A DNA stretch of 19,637 bases from Euryarchaeota archaeon RBG_13_57_23 (GCA_001800675.1 MGVW01000036.1:12508-32144), one strand, 5' to 3'; counted from the stretch's first letter, positions 1-7,440 are shown. A program made the numbers and translations. Notes: generated by a model from the letters alone, not told the origin.

Positions 1-247
1 CACCTTCGGACATCTGGATCGCAACCTCTTCGCTCACCGCGCCCTTGGTCTCCAGGATCTTCTTGTCCACGCCGAGCAACTTGATCTTCGCATCGTTGCC
101 GTACGAAACGACTCCGCCGAGATAGTAATCGCTGCTGCCAGCAACGTCGGTGATCCAATCACCCACTTTGCCCCCTGTGCACGATTCCGCTGTCGCTATC
201 GAGAGTCTCTTTGCCCTGAGAATGCTCCCGAGCTCTTCAGCGAGCAC
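1..247 (-). CDS. pncC: CinA C-terminal/PncC-type nicotinamide-mononucleotide deamidase (partial, N-terminal part only)
   Basis: The reverse strand reads as the N-terminal part of a CinA-C family protein. It has the motif TAESCTGG, then a GSSDYYLGGVVSYGN segment and LLGVDKKIL followed by GAVSEEVA, all in the usual order. Family members deamidate NMN to nicotinate mononucleotide, which recycles the pyridine ring for NAD synthesis. The gene leaves the window at position 1, so the C-terminal half is unseen. The start is uncertain: GTG at 247 has AGGAG (260-256) eight bases upstream and gives a family-like N-terminus. GTG at 256 and ATG at 286 (GAGG seven bases upstream) are in the same frame. The gene slightly overlaps the end of the upstream NMN adenylyltransferase, suggesting co-translation of two enzymes acting on the same nucleotide pool. 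Family assignment is firm; the specific deamidase activity is inferred. Confidence 0.85.
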   Translation of the reverse strand, partial: MLAEELGSILRAKRLSIATAESCTGGKVGDWITDVAGSSDYYLGGVVSYGNDAKIKLLGVDKKILETKGAVSEEVAIQMSEG

Positions 248-773
248 GGCATCCACTCCTCGATTTCGGAGGCTCCATGCCAGCATCGAGCAGCCTCTGC
301 TTCACGTCCAGAGCTTCTAGCATCCGAGCGACGGGTTGCGGAACAAGGTGTCTCCACTTCTCACCCGCCACTATCCGCCGCCTTATCTCAGTGGCGGAGT
401 ACTCCTTCGGGTTGTATACCTTCGTCGTGGCCACTTCGTAGCCGGCTTGGCTGAAGAGCGACCTTGTGAGGTCGCTGTTCGAAAAAACGACATCGAACGG
501 AGGAACATAGGATTCTATATGGTTGACCCAGACCGAGAACCGGTTCACATCACGCACCGGGATGATGAGAATCCTCCTCCTCTCTTCCGGTGTGAGGGAC
601 GACAATAGCATCTGGAACCTCTCGCCCGCCGTGAATGGATTCTTGTCCGTGTGAGAATCCTCAGCACTGCCAATCACAACGATGAGATCGTCCACTCTCT
701 TGAGAGCATCGCGAATGACCGAGAGATGACCCTTGTGGAAAGGTTGAAACCTTCCTACCATGAGTCCGCGCAG
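237..773 (-). CDS. nadM: Archaeal nicotinamide-nucleotide adenylyltransferase (NMNAT), probable CTG start
   Basis: The enzyme transfers AMP from ATP to NMN or NaMN, making NAD or its deamido form. With the CTG start the protein is 178 residues, normal for the archaeal NMNAT family. The nucleotidyltransferase signature GRFQPFHKGH is at residues 7-16, with the HxGH histidines at 13 and 16. The family motif NPFTAGER follows, and the C-terminal substrate motif reads SATEIRRRI. The first ATG (761) would remove part of beta-strand 1. In-frame CTG at 773 restores the usual RGLMVGRF beginning and lies seven bases after GAGG (784-781). An in-frame TGA just upstream (785-783) leaves no ATG, GTG or TTG there. 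The gene follows lonB by about 15 bases and runs into the pncC-like gene, so the three are probably one transcript. Function is secure; the CTG start is a well-supported inference. Confidence 0.93.
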   Translation of the reverse strand: MRGLMVGRFQPFHKGHLSVIRDALKRVDDLIVVIGSAEDSHTDKNPFTAGERFQMLLSSLTPEERRRILIIPVRDVNRFSVWVNHIESYVPPFDVVFSNSDLTRSLFSQAGYEVATTKVYNPKEYSATEIRRRIVAGEKWRHLVPQPVARMLEALDVKQRLLDAGMEPPKSRSGCRAR

Positions 774-780
774 AAGAACA

Positions 781-784
781 CCTC
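781..784 (-). promoter_or_regulatory. Shine-Dalgarno site (GAGG) supporting the CTG start of NMNAT
   Basis: GAGG lies directly after the lonB stop codon, seven bases before CTG 773 but 19 bases before the first ATG (761). The spacing fits the CTG and not the ATG, so it decides the start call. Confidence 0.6.
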
Positions 785-787
785 ATG

Positions 788-2761
788 TCAATGGACCGCA
801 GCCCTATCCGGTCCCGGAGCCGGTGTGACCGTGCGCTTCGACGCGACGAGTGAGGCTAGCTTCTTCAGCAGTCCTTCCTTCCTCGCCCCAACGAGTGCGT
901 GATATATCACATCGTTCAGTGTGCGCACCGGCACGACCTCTATCTTACCGATGTACTTGTCTTCCAGGAGGACATCCTTCATGTTCTCCTCGGGAATGAG
1001 GACCTTCTTGAGGCCCAACTCCGCTGCCGCCTCGATCTTGGCGGTGACGCCTCCGACTGGAAGCACCTGCCCACGAACACTCAGGCTTCCGGTCATGGCG
1101 CACGACTGATCGACCTCTATCTCCTCGAACGCGGAGATGACCGCCGTGGCGACCGCGATGGACGCGCTGTCCCCTTCGATCCCCTCGTAGGTGCCTATGA
1201 ACTGCACGTGAATGTCATGGTTGGTGATGTCCTGGCCCGTGTACTTCTTGATAAGGGCGGATACGTTCTGGACAGACTCGCGGGCAATCTCGCCTAGCTT
1301 GCCGGTTGCAATGATCTTCCCGCCTTCTTTGGTCTGCGCGGGGGTGACCTCGGCAACAATGGGTGTGACAATGCCAGAATATTCCGCCATAGACGACTCC
1401 GCGTTCAAGACCGCAAGCCCGTTCACTATGCCGATGACTGCGCCCTCTGTGATGGCGAGCCGGTAATCCTTCCTGCGCTCGACAGCCCGGTCTGTGACCT
1501 GTTGCTCCAGCGATCGCGCAATCTTCTTGGCGTCCATGACATGCTGCGCGTCAACGACGGGCGCGCCCTTCTCGGTGGCGATATCCCCGGCCACTCGGAC
1601 GAGCCCCCCGAGCTCGCGCAGCCTGAGCGTGAGCATTCCCCGCCTTCCCGACCTCCGCTGAGCTTCACGGATTATCTCCGCGACCGCGCCCTTGTTGAAG
1701 TGAGGGATCTTCTTGTCCTTGGAGACCTCCTGGCCGACGAATCTTATCAGCTTCTGACGGTTCTCCTCGGAATCTGGCATCGTGCTCCGCATGTATATCT
1801 CGTAGCCATAGCCCCTGATCCTCGATCTCAGAGCGGGGTGCATGCCAGCGACGGCGTCCAAGTTGCCCGCAGCCACCAGTATGAAGTCGCAGGGCACCGG
1901 CTCGCTCTTGACCATCGCGCCCGAGCTCCTCTCGCTCTGCCCGAGTATGCCGAACTCTCCCTCCTGGAGAGCGGTCAGCAGGCTCTGTTGGCTCTCGATT
2001 CTGAGCATGTTGATCTCGTCGATGAACAGGACTCCCTTGTTCGCCTTGTGTATAGCACCGGGTTCGAGCCTCTCGTGAGCGGGGGTCTCAAGGCCTCCGC
2101 TCTGGAACGGGTCGTGCTTGACATCGCCCAACAGGGCGCCCGCGTGCGCGCCCGTCGCGTCAATGAACGGCGGTGGCTCATCCAGCTTGTGGGAGATCAA
2201 GAGCTTGGGAACGATGACCGCTTCACGCCTCTGAGAATATCCTCGGATAAACAGCAGCAGAATCACGCCTAGCGCTACCATGACGACGAGCGGCATTAGG
2301 TCTCCCTGGGCCCACGATATGGCCACTCCGAGGGCAACCAGCATTATCACGAGCATGAACCATGACGAGTTCCTCTGGGCCTTCTTCTGCTCAGCCTCCA
2401 GCTTTTGGGCCTGGACGATCTCCTTGCCCTTGCCCGCAGGGACAATCCTCACCTTCGGCTCGTTGTTGTCGTCCGGGTTGTGATATGCGATGACGTCCTG
2501 GAGTTCACCCTTCGGAAGGAAGTCGACCATGGACCGCGCCAGCATCGACTTGCCGGTTCCGGGCTCTCCTATGAGTATCACGTGGCGCTTCTGCTCCGCG
2601 GCCTTCTTGATCACGATAACGGCATCGTCTTGGCCGATGACCTGGTCCACCAGCTGTGGAGGTATCTTGACATCCGCCGTGGTCTCGAATTTCTGGACCT
2701 TCATCCATTCCTCGATGTCGGGAAGGCCTAGAGTCGAGCTCCAAGTATCGTTAGTGGTCAT
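788..2761 (-). CDS. lonB: Archaeal membrane-anchored Lon protease (LonB)
   Basis: An ATP-dependent AAA+ Ser/Lys protease of the archaeal LonB type, which degrades misfolded and regulatory proteins at the cytoplasmic membrane. Numbering is from TTG 2773. Walker A GEPGTGKS is at 69-76. Two hydrophobic segments at about 137-153 and 158-177 form the LonB membrane hairpin inserted into the AAA+ domain. Walker B VLFIDE is at 248-253. The C-terminal protease domain has catalytic Ser536 in EGDSAS and Lys579 in GGVTAK. There is no long LonA-type N-terminal domain, and the length (657-661 residues) is typical. I prefer ATG 2761 (weak GGTG upstream) over the in-frame TTG 2773, which adds four residues. 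A TATA-like element lies about 60 bases upstream. The gene is divergent from the helicase and heads the NAD-recycling pair. All catalytic residues are intact. Confidence 0.96.
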   Translation of the reverse strand: MTTNDTWSSTLGLPDIEEWMKVQKFETTADVKIPPQLVDQVIGQDDAVIVIKKAAEQKRHVILIGEPGTGKSMLARSMVDFLPKGELQDVIAYHNPDDNNEPKVRIVPAGKGKEIVQAQKLEAEQKKAQRNSSWFMLVIMLVALGVAISWAQGDLMPLVVMVALGVILLLFIRGYSQRREAVIVPKLLISHKLDEPPPFIDATGAHAGALLGDVKHDPFQSGGLETPAHERLEPGAIHKANKGVLFIDEINMLRIESQQSLLTALQEGEFGILGQSERSSGAMVKSEPVPCDFILVAAGNLDAVAGMHPALRSRIRGYGYEIYMRSTMPDSEENRQKLIRFVGQEVSKDKKIPHFNKGAVAEIIREAQRRSGRRGMLTLRLRELGGLVRVAGDIATEKGAPVVDAQHVMDAKKIARSLEQQVTDRAVERRKDYRLAITEGAVIGIVNGLAVLNAESSMAEYSGIVTPIVAEVTPAQTKEGGKIIATGKLGEIARESVQNVSALIKKYTGQDITNHDIHVQFIGTYEGIEGDSASIAVATAVISAFEEIEVDQSCAMTGSLSVRGQVLPVGGVTAKIEAAAELGLKKVLIPEENMKDVLLEDKYIGKIEVVPVRTLNDVIYHALVGARKEGLLKKLASLVASKRTVTPAPGPDRAAVH

Positions 2762-2816
2762 TAGTGGCACCAACAGCTGCCATAAATCTGACTGTCCAAG
2801 CTATTACGCCTGGAGC

Positions 2817-2823
2817 TAAATAA
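2817..2823 (-). promoter_or_regulatory. Candidate TATA box for the lonB transcript
   Basis: Read on the minus strand this is TTATTTA, close to the archaeal TATA consensus. A start site about 25 bases downstream would leave a leader of roughly 30 bases before ATG 2761. It lies in the 200-base divergent region between lonB and the helicase gene, which otherwise holds only a possible mini-ORF next to the helicase start. Confidence 0.4.
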
Positions 2824-2932
2824 GGATTGTGCCGCGAGCAAGCCAGATTGTTACTCTAGCCAGTGCAATGATATGATACTTACTGATGATGCTTGTAAGG
2901 CCTACTTTCTAGTGCCTCCGCGAACAAGTATT

Positions 2933-2965
2933 ATGGCGGCGGACGTCATGGTGGCGAACCGATGA
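2933..2965 (+). other. Possible 10-codon leader mini-ORF overlapping the helicase start
   Basis: ATG at 2933 opens a short frame encoding MAADVMVANR. Its TGA (2963-2965) overlaps the helicase ATG (2962-2964) as ATGA. Such an overlap could couple helicase translation to the mini-ORF, but it could also be chance. I see no strong Shine-Dalgarno before 2933. Confidence 0.25.
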
Positions 2966-5133
2966 GGATAGACGAACTCGGCCTCGACCCGAGGATTGTG
3001 CGGAAGCTCCGGGAAGACGGGATAGAAGAGCTCTATCCTCCTCAGGAACAAGCGATCGGCCCTGCCCTCGAGGGCAGGAATCTCGTCCTCGCCATACCCA
3101 CCGCCTCAGGCAAGAGCCTCATAGCGTACCTCGCGATGCTGCAGGCGGTCCTCAGGGGAGGGAAGGCGCTGTACATCGTACCTCTGAAGGCCTTGGCCTC
3201 CGAGAAGTTCGAGGATCTCTCGAAGTTCGAGGACCTGGGCATCAAGGTAGGCGAATCGACAGGGGATTTTGACGAGGTCGACCCCAAGCTACACCTGTAC
3301 GACATCGTGATCTCCACGTCCGAGAAGGCGGACTCTCTCCTCAGGCACCGTTCGAAATGGCTTGAGCAGCTCTCCGTGGTCGTGGCAGACGAGGTGCACC
3401 TGATCAACGACCCTGAGAGGGGGCCGACCATGGAAGTCACGCTAGTCAAATTCAAGACTTTCAATCCGAGCGCGCAGATCATAGCACTCTCCGCGACGGT
3501 GAGGAACTCCAAGGAGATCGCCGAATGGCTGGAGGCGGTTCTCATCGAAAGCGACTGGAGGCCCGTCCCCCTCAAGACTGGCGTGTACCTAGACGGCAAG
3601 GTCTTCTTCACGGACAACACGAGAAGGATACTCATCGGCGATGACGAGCCGGTTCAGAGCATCGTGAAGCAAGCTTTGGAGTCCGGTGGGCAGTGCCTGG
3701 TCTTCGTTAACTCGCGCAAGTCAAGCGAGACGCTCGCTGGGCAGCTCGGAGAAGTCGTGAAACGATCCGAGGACTTCGGAGCCGCAGAGCTGGGCAAGAT
3801 GGCCAAGCGGCTGGTGAGCGAGCAGGACGAGCCCACCCACATGGGCACTAGGTTGGGGAGAGCCATCAAGAACGGCTGCGCGTTCCACCACGCGGGGCTC
3901 ACGAGCGCGCAGAGGAAATTGGTCGAGAAATCATTCAAGAGCGGCCTCCTGAGATGCATCGTCGCCACGCCCACGCTGGCCGCGGGCATCAACCTGCCTG
4001 CAAGAACTGTGGTCGTTCGTGATGTCCGAAGGTACGACTCGAACATCGGCTACACGACCATCCCCGTACTTGAGATCAAGCAGATGTGCGGCCGCGCGGG
4101 CAGGCCAAGGTTCGACAAGTACGGAGAGGCGATCCTCGTCGCCAAGGACGATGAACAGAAGGACCTGCTCCTGGACACCTACCTGCTGGGCGAGAACGAG
4201 AACATCTACTCTAAGCTGGGCACAGAGCCCGCGATTCGATCCCACGTCCTCGCCCTCGTAGCAACGAAAGCGGCCAGGACCCAGACCGAACTCGAGTCAT
4301 TCTTCCAGAAGACCTTCCTTGCGCACCAGACGGATGCACGGTACCTGAACGACGCTATATCGAATGTGCTCACCATGCTCCAGAATGAGAAGATGCTCCA
4401 CGAAGACGAGCCGTTGAGGGCGACGGCATTCGGCAGAGCTGTCAGCGACCTCTATATCGACCCGCGGTCGGCAGCGATGATCCGGGATGCTCTCATGAAC
4501 TTCAAATCTGGTGGACAATTCGGGCTCCTGCACACGATCTGTTCAGTCCCCGACATGCAGGTGCTCTACCTCAGGCAATCCGACTATCAGTGGATAGAGG
4601 ACTTCGAGAGCGAAGTCAGCGACCAGCTGCTCGTTCAGCCGCCAGACGACCTGACGAAGTACGAGTTCTTCCTAGCGGAGATCAAGACCGCGAAGCTGCT
4701 CAACGACTGGATCTCTGAGGCTCGCGAAGACGACATTGCGGACACCTTCGGGATAGGGCCTGGGGACATCAGGAACAAGATGGAGCGCGCCGAGTGGCTG
4801 ATCCACGCCACCGCGAGGCTGGCAGGCCTGTTCAACAAGGATGCTGTCCAAGAGATCATCGAGTTGAGGACCAGGGTCAGGTACGGCATAAAACCCGAGC
4901 TACTAGAGCTGGTCAAGCTGAGAGGCATCGGAAGAGTGAGGGCGCGAGCCCTGTACGACAGGGGGTTGAGAACGATAGAGGACCTGAGAAACACTAGCTA
5001 CGACCGACTGAAGCAGATCCCCACAATCGGAGAAGCGATGGCTAGGGCGGTCAAGAACCAACTCGGACAGGCCGAACGCGGGATGCCCGAGGAGAGGGAG
5101 GACGCGCAGAGAGCGCTGACAGACTACAGATGA
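2962..5133 (+). CDS. hel308: Hel308-type Ski2-like ATP-dependent DNA helicase
   Basis: A superfamily 2 helicase of 723 residues, the normal Hel308 size. Hel308 unwinds lagging-strand and forked DNA 3' to 5' at stalled replication forks. Motifs in order: Q-motif LYPPQEQAI (24-32), Walker A IPTASGKS (45-52), DEVH (143-146), SAT (177-179), motif IV region VFVNSRKSSE (247-256), motif V in ATPTLAAGINLP (335-346), and motif VI QMCGRAGRP (374-382). The C-terminus has the helix-hairpin-helix region with GIGRVRARALY (655-665), matching the RAR brake motif of Hel308. The start is ATG 2962 with GGTGG seven bases upstream; no start lies in the preceding in-frame codons that I read. The Cgi121 gene follows 35 bases downstream on the same strand and is probably co-transcribed. 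Confidence 0.95.
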   Translation: MRIDELGLDPRIVRKLREDGIEELYPPQEQAIGPALEGRNLVLAIPTASGKSLIAYLAMLQAVLRGGKALYIVPLKALASEKFEDLSKFEDLGIKVGESTGDFDEVDPKLHLYDIVISTSEKADSLLRHRSKWLEQLSVVVADEVHLINDPERGPTMEVTLVKFKTFNPSAQIIALSATVRNSKEIAEWLEAVLIESDWRPVPLKTGVYLDGKVFFTDNTRRILIGDDEPVQSIVKQALESGGQCLVFVNSRKSSETLAGQLGEVVKRSEDFGAAELGKMAKRLVSEQDEPTHMGTRLGRAIKNGCAFHHAGLTSAQRKLVEKSFKSGLLRCIVATPTLAAGINLPARTVVVRDVRRYDSNIGYTTIPVLEIKQMCGRAGRPRFDKYGEAILVAKDDEQKDLLLDTYLLGENENIYSKLGTEPAIRSHVLALVATKAARTQTELESFFQKTFLAHQTDARYLNDAISNVLTMLQNEKMLHEDEPLRATAFGRAVSDLYIDPRSAAMIRDALMNFKSGGQFGLLHTICSVPDMQVLYLRQSDYQWIEDFESEVSDQLLVQPPDDLTKYEFFLAEIKTAKLLNDWISEAREDDIADTFGIGPGDIRNKMERAEWLIHATARLAGLFNKDAVQEIIELRTRVRYGIKPELLELVKLRGIGRVRARALYDRGLRTIEDLRNTSYDRLKQIPTIGEAMARAVKNQLGQAERGMPEEREDAQRALTDYR

Positions 5134-5168
5134 TATTATAGTCCGAAAGGGATTGGCCGAGGAGCATC

Positions 5169-5687
5169 ATGGAGGACCAAGCGGCTGTGAAATCCCACCA
5201 TATCAAGGCCTGGAGGATATCGATCCGGAAAGGCGAGGCACGTCGCGTCATGTCCGAGGTCGTCGCGAAAGCAGCCGAGGACGGAGCCCAGGTCTTGGTC
5301 CTGAGGTCTGACATGGTCTTCGGCCTCGACCACCTCAGGGCGGCCTATTGCCATGCGCGAGATGCCATCGAGGGCGGCAGAGGCGCATCGAATTCGATCT
5401 CGATGGAAACCCTACTGTATGCTTCTGGGGAGAGGCAGTTGGGTGCCGCGATAAAGAAGATGACCGTCGATGACTCGACGCAGGAGATGGTGGTCGCTTG
5501 GCTCGGCGAGAGCGGGCTTGAGCCAGCCCTGGGATGGACGGCTCTGTCGGACTCGGATCCAGGTCCAGATGTCGAGAGCCTGAAGAAGTTCGGCATCTCG
5601 GAGCAGGAACTCCGCACGGTTGCCCCTGGGCGGGAGGCGGAGCTCATCCTTGAGAAGGTTGCGGCGGTCGATGTCCTGAAGAAGTGA
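5169..5687 (+). CDS. cgi121: KEOPS complex subunit Cgi121
   Basis: A 172-residue protein of the Cgi121/TPRKB family. KEOPS (Kae1, Bud32, Cgi121, Pcc1) makes the t6A modification on ANN-decoding tRNAs, and Cgi121 binds Bud32 and helps recruit tRNA. The diagnostic region is at about 75-99, containing NSISMETLLYASGERQ followed by an AIKKM helix. It corresponds to the family's conserved block with a YASG...RQ core. A ribosome-binding GAGGAG lies four bases before ATG 5169. The protein is slightly longer than typical archaeal Cgi121 through a C-terminal helical tail. It follows hel308 closely, and I recall this pairing from other archaea but cannot verify it here. The other KEOPS genes are not in the window. 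Confidence 0.88.
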   Translation: MEDQAAVKSHHIKAWRISIRKGEARRVMSEVVAKAAEDGAQVLVLRSDMVFGLDHLRAAYCHARDAIEGGRGASNSISMETLLYASGERQLGAAIKKMTVDDSTQEMVVAWLGESGLEPALGWTALSDSDPGPDVESLKKFGISEQELRTVAPGREAELILEKVAAVDVLKK

Positions 5688-5709
5688 CCGCGAGGAAAAC
5701 ATAAGCGAG

Positions 5710-5717
5710 TTATTTTA
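5710..5717 (+). promoter_or_regulatory. Candidate TATA box for the formiminotransferase gene
   Basis: TTATTTTA lies 36 bases before ATG 5754. A start site about 25 bases downstream leaves a leader of roughly 10-15 bases, and no Shine-Dalgarno is visible before the ATG. The mRNA is therefore probably short-leadered or nearly leaderless, as is common in archaea. Confidence 0.5.
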
Positions 5718-5753
5718 CACACCAACGCAATTCAGTTCCCCGGTCCAACGACA

Positions 5754-6653
5754 ATGCCCGCCATTGTTGAGTGCGTCCCCAACTTCAGCGAGGGGAGAAG
5801 GAAGGAGGTCGTCGACAAGATAGTATATTCCATCCGCTCCGTCCCCGGTGTCAAGGTTCTTGACGTTGAGATGGACTCGGATCACAATCGTTCTGTCGTC
5901 ACGTTCACCGGATCCAAGGACGGCGTGCAGGAGGCGGCTTTTAGAGGGGCAAGGGCGGCCTCGGAACTGATCGATCTCAACAAACATACGGGACAGCACC
6001 CGAGGATGGGGGCATTGGACGTCTTGCCCTTCGTGCCAATCTCAGGAGTCACGATGGATGACTGCATAGAGATCGCGCAGAGAGTTGGTGCGCGCATAGG
6101 CAAGGACCTCAAGATACCAGTGTACCTCTACGAAGCAGCTGCGAAGCGCCCCGAACGCGGGAACCTGGAAAACGTCCGAAGAGGAGAGTTCGAGGGCTTG
6201 AAGAAGGCGATCCTCATTGACGAATCGAGGTATCCTGACTACGGTCCTCGGCAACTTCACCCGACCGCGGGCGCGACTGCCGTCGGCGCAAGGATGCCTC
6301 TGATCGCGTTCAATGTCAACCTCAAGTCGACGGATGTCGAGATGGCCAAGGGCATCGCCAAGAAGATCAGGGCCAGCAGCGGCGGACTGCCGAAGGTGAA
6401 GGCGCTGGGGTTCGCCCTCGAATCAAGAGGCATGGTCCAGGTATCGATGAATCTGACCGACTACACGGTCACTCATCTGTCGCGGGTATTCGAGGAGGTC
6501 GTGAAGGAAGCGGGAGAGAGAGGCGTAGAGGTCGCCGAGAGCGAGATAATCGGCCTCATACCTCTCGATGCCGTGTGCGACCTCGCAGCGAAGTACCTGA
6601 AGGTGGGGGCCTTCTCGAGCAGCCAGGTCTTGGAGAGGAGAATCTGGGGCTGA
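5754..6653 (+). CDS. ftcD: Glutamate formimidoyltransferase (formiminotransferase domain of FTCD)
   Basis: A 299-residue single-domain formiminotransferase. It moves the formimino group from N-formimino-L-glutamate to tetrahydrofolate, giving glutamate and 5-formimino-THF in histidine degradation. It begins with VECVPNFSEGR, has DHNRSVVTF at 43-51, and has HTGQHPRMGALDVLPFV at 78-94. His82 sits at the position of the catalytic histidine known from the mammalian enzyme. The length equals the N-terminal half of the fused animal protein. The next gene encodes the other half, overlapping as CTGA, so the pair is a two-gene version of FTCD. It has its own candidate promoter. Its presence implies a folate-type rather than purely methanopterin-type one-carbon carrier, which is an inference. 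Confidence 0.95.
   Translation: MPAIVECVPNFSEGRRKEVVDKIVYSIRSVPGVKVLDVEMDSDHNRSVVTFTGSKDGVQEAAFRGARAASELIDLNKHTGQHPRMGALDVLPFVPISGVTMDDCIEIAQRVGARIGKDLKIPVYLYEAAAKRPERGNLENVRRGEFEGLKKAILIDESRYPDYGPRQLHPTAGATAVGARMPLIAFNVNLKSTDVEMAKGIAKKIRASSGGLPKVKALGFALESRGMVQVSMNLTDYTVTHLSRVFEEVVKEAGERGVEVAESEIIGLIPLDAVCDLAAKYLKVGAFSSSQVLERRIWG
6632..6640 (+). promoter_or_regulatory. Shine-Dalgarno site (GGAGAGGAG) for the cyclodeaminase start
   Basis: A strong purine run inside the 3' end of the formiminotransferase gene. It lies nine bases before CTG 6650 and is the reason for choosing that start over TTG 6668 (no site upstream) or GTG 6575 (long overlap). Confidence 0.6.
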
Positions 6654-7258
6654 ACAGTGTCGACGGATTGAAGGAATTCTGCGCCGAGCTAGCCAATGAT
6701 CAGCCCTCGCCAGGCGGAGGCTCCGCCTCAGCTGCTGCGGGCGCCATAGCTGCTAGCTTGCTTGCGATGGTGTGCGGAATAACGGCCAAGAGCAAGAAGC
6801 ACGAAGCCGACGCCCCCGAACTCCGGCGTCTACGGCTTGAGTTCGTGGCCCTTGCGGACAAGTTGACCTCACTCGCACGCGAAGATTCCTTGGCTTACGA
6901 TGCAGTCGTCGCTGCAATGAAGCACCGGACCGAACCGAGCGAATCCGAGGGGAAGAGAGGCGTTGAATCGGCCCTCAGATACGCGACTGAGGTCCCGTTA
7001 GAGACTGCAGCTGCCTGCGCTCAGGTTCTCGATCTGTCCCCACAGGTCGCGGCCATGGGCAAGAAGAGCGCGTCGTCTGACATGCTCGTCGCAGTATTAC
7101 TGGCGGAAGCGGGTCTGAAGGGAGCTGCTGCCAATGTCAGGATCAACACCAAGAACATGGAAGACCCTGAGTTCGTCAAATCCTCGAACGACCGGCTGGC
7201 GTCCTTGGAAAGGAGCACGAGGAAGCTCGCGAGGGAAACTCTGGACAGGCTAGGATGA
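6650..7258 (+). CDS. fchA: Formimidoyltetrahydrofolate cyclodeaminase, probable CTG start
   Basis: A 202-residue cyclodeaminase of the FTCD-C family. It converts 5-formimino-THF to 5,10-methenyl-THF with release of ammonia, following the reaction of the preceding gene. The hallmark glycine-rich block PSPGGGSASAAAGA is at about 19-32, followed by a hydrophobic helix (AASLLAMV). A second conserved block, NVRINTKNM, lies near the C-terminus. The frame has no ATG near the expected start. CTG 6650 overlaps the TGA of the upstream gene as CTGA, has a strong Shine-Dalgarno, and gives the usual short lead into the LKEF helix. TTG 6668 is the fallback. Translational coupling with the formiminotransferase is likely. 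Confidence 0.92.
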   Translation: MNSVDGLKEFCAELANDQPSPGGGSASAAAGAIAASLLAMVCGITAKSKKHEADAPELRRLRLEFVALADKLTSLAREDSLAYDAVVAAMKHRTEPSESEGKRGVESALRYATEVPLETAAACAQVLDLSPQVAAMGKKSASSDMLVAVLLAEAGLKGAAANVRINTKNMEDPEFVKSSNDRLASLERSTRKLARETLDRLG

Positions 7259-7374
7259 GCATCCTGGCGTTTGTCTTCCAGACTACACGATTCCGTTTCT
7301 CAGACTTGACACAGTTATCAGCATTGCACTTCGCGTCAGCGTTCTTGGAACATAAAGCACGTCCAAAGGGGTTC

Positions 7375-7388
7375 TATCAACGTTGATA
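7375..7388. promoter_or_regulatory. Perfect 14-bp palindrome upstream of the TATA box
   Basis: TATCAACGTTGATA reads identically on both strands. It ends 14 bases before the TATA box, the usual place for an activator or repressor site in archaeal promoters. The binding protein is unknown. Confidence 0.45.
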
Positions 7389-7402
7389 CATGCAACGATA
7401 CG

Positions 7403-7409
7403 TTTATAA
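7403..7409 (+). promoter_or_regulatory. TATA box for the giant repeat-protein gene
   Basis: TTTATAA is a near-consensus archaeal TATA box in otherwise GC-rich sequence. A start site near 7430 would give a leader of about 65 bases ending in a GGTGA ribosome-binding site. Confidence 0.6.
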
Positions 7410-7428
7410 CCGCTCAGTAAAATGATAA

Positions 7429-7440
7429 CTCGAAATCGAG
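7429..7440. promoter_or_regulatory. Short dyad at the expected transcription start
   Basis: CTCGA-AA-TCGAG is an inverted repeat with five-base arms and a two-base spacer. It sits about 25 bases after the TATA box, overlapping the predicted start of transcription, where a repressor would block initiation. It may also be chance. Confidence 0.3.

Noticed and set aside
759..790. Frameshift at the start of the NMN adenylyltransferase gene, suggested by an ATG at 786 in another frame
   Set aside because: That frame gives no family-like sequence, whereas the CTG start in the same frame as the gene explains the conserved N-terminus without any error.
2884..2935. C/D box small RNA suggested by a TGATGAT element before the helicase
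   Set aside because: No D box (CTGA) lies at a suitable distance downstream and no terminal stem is seen.
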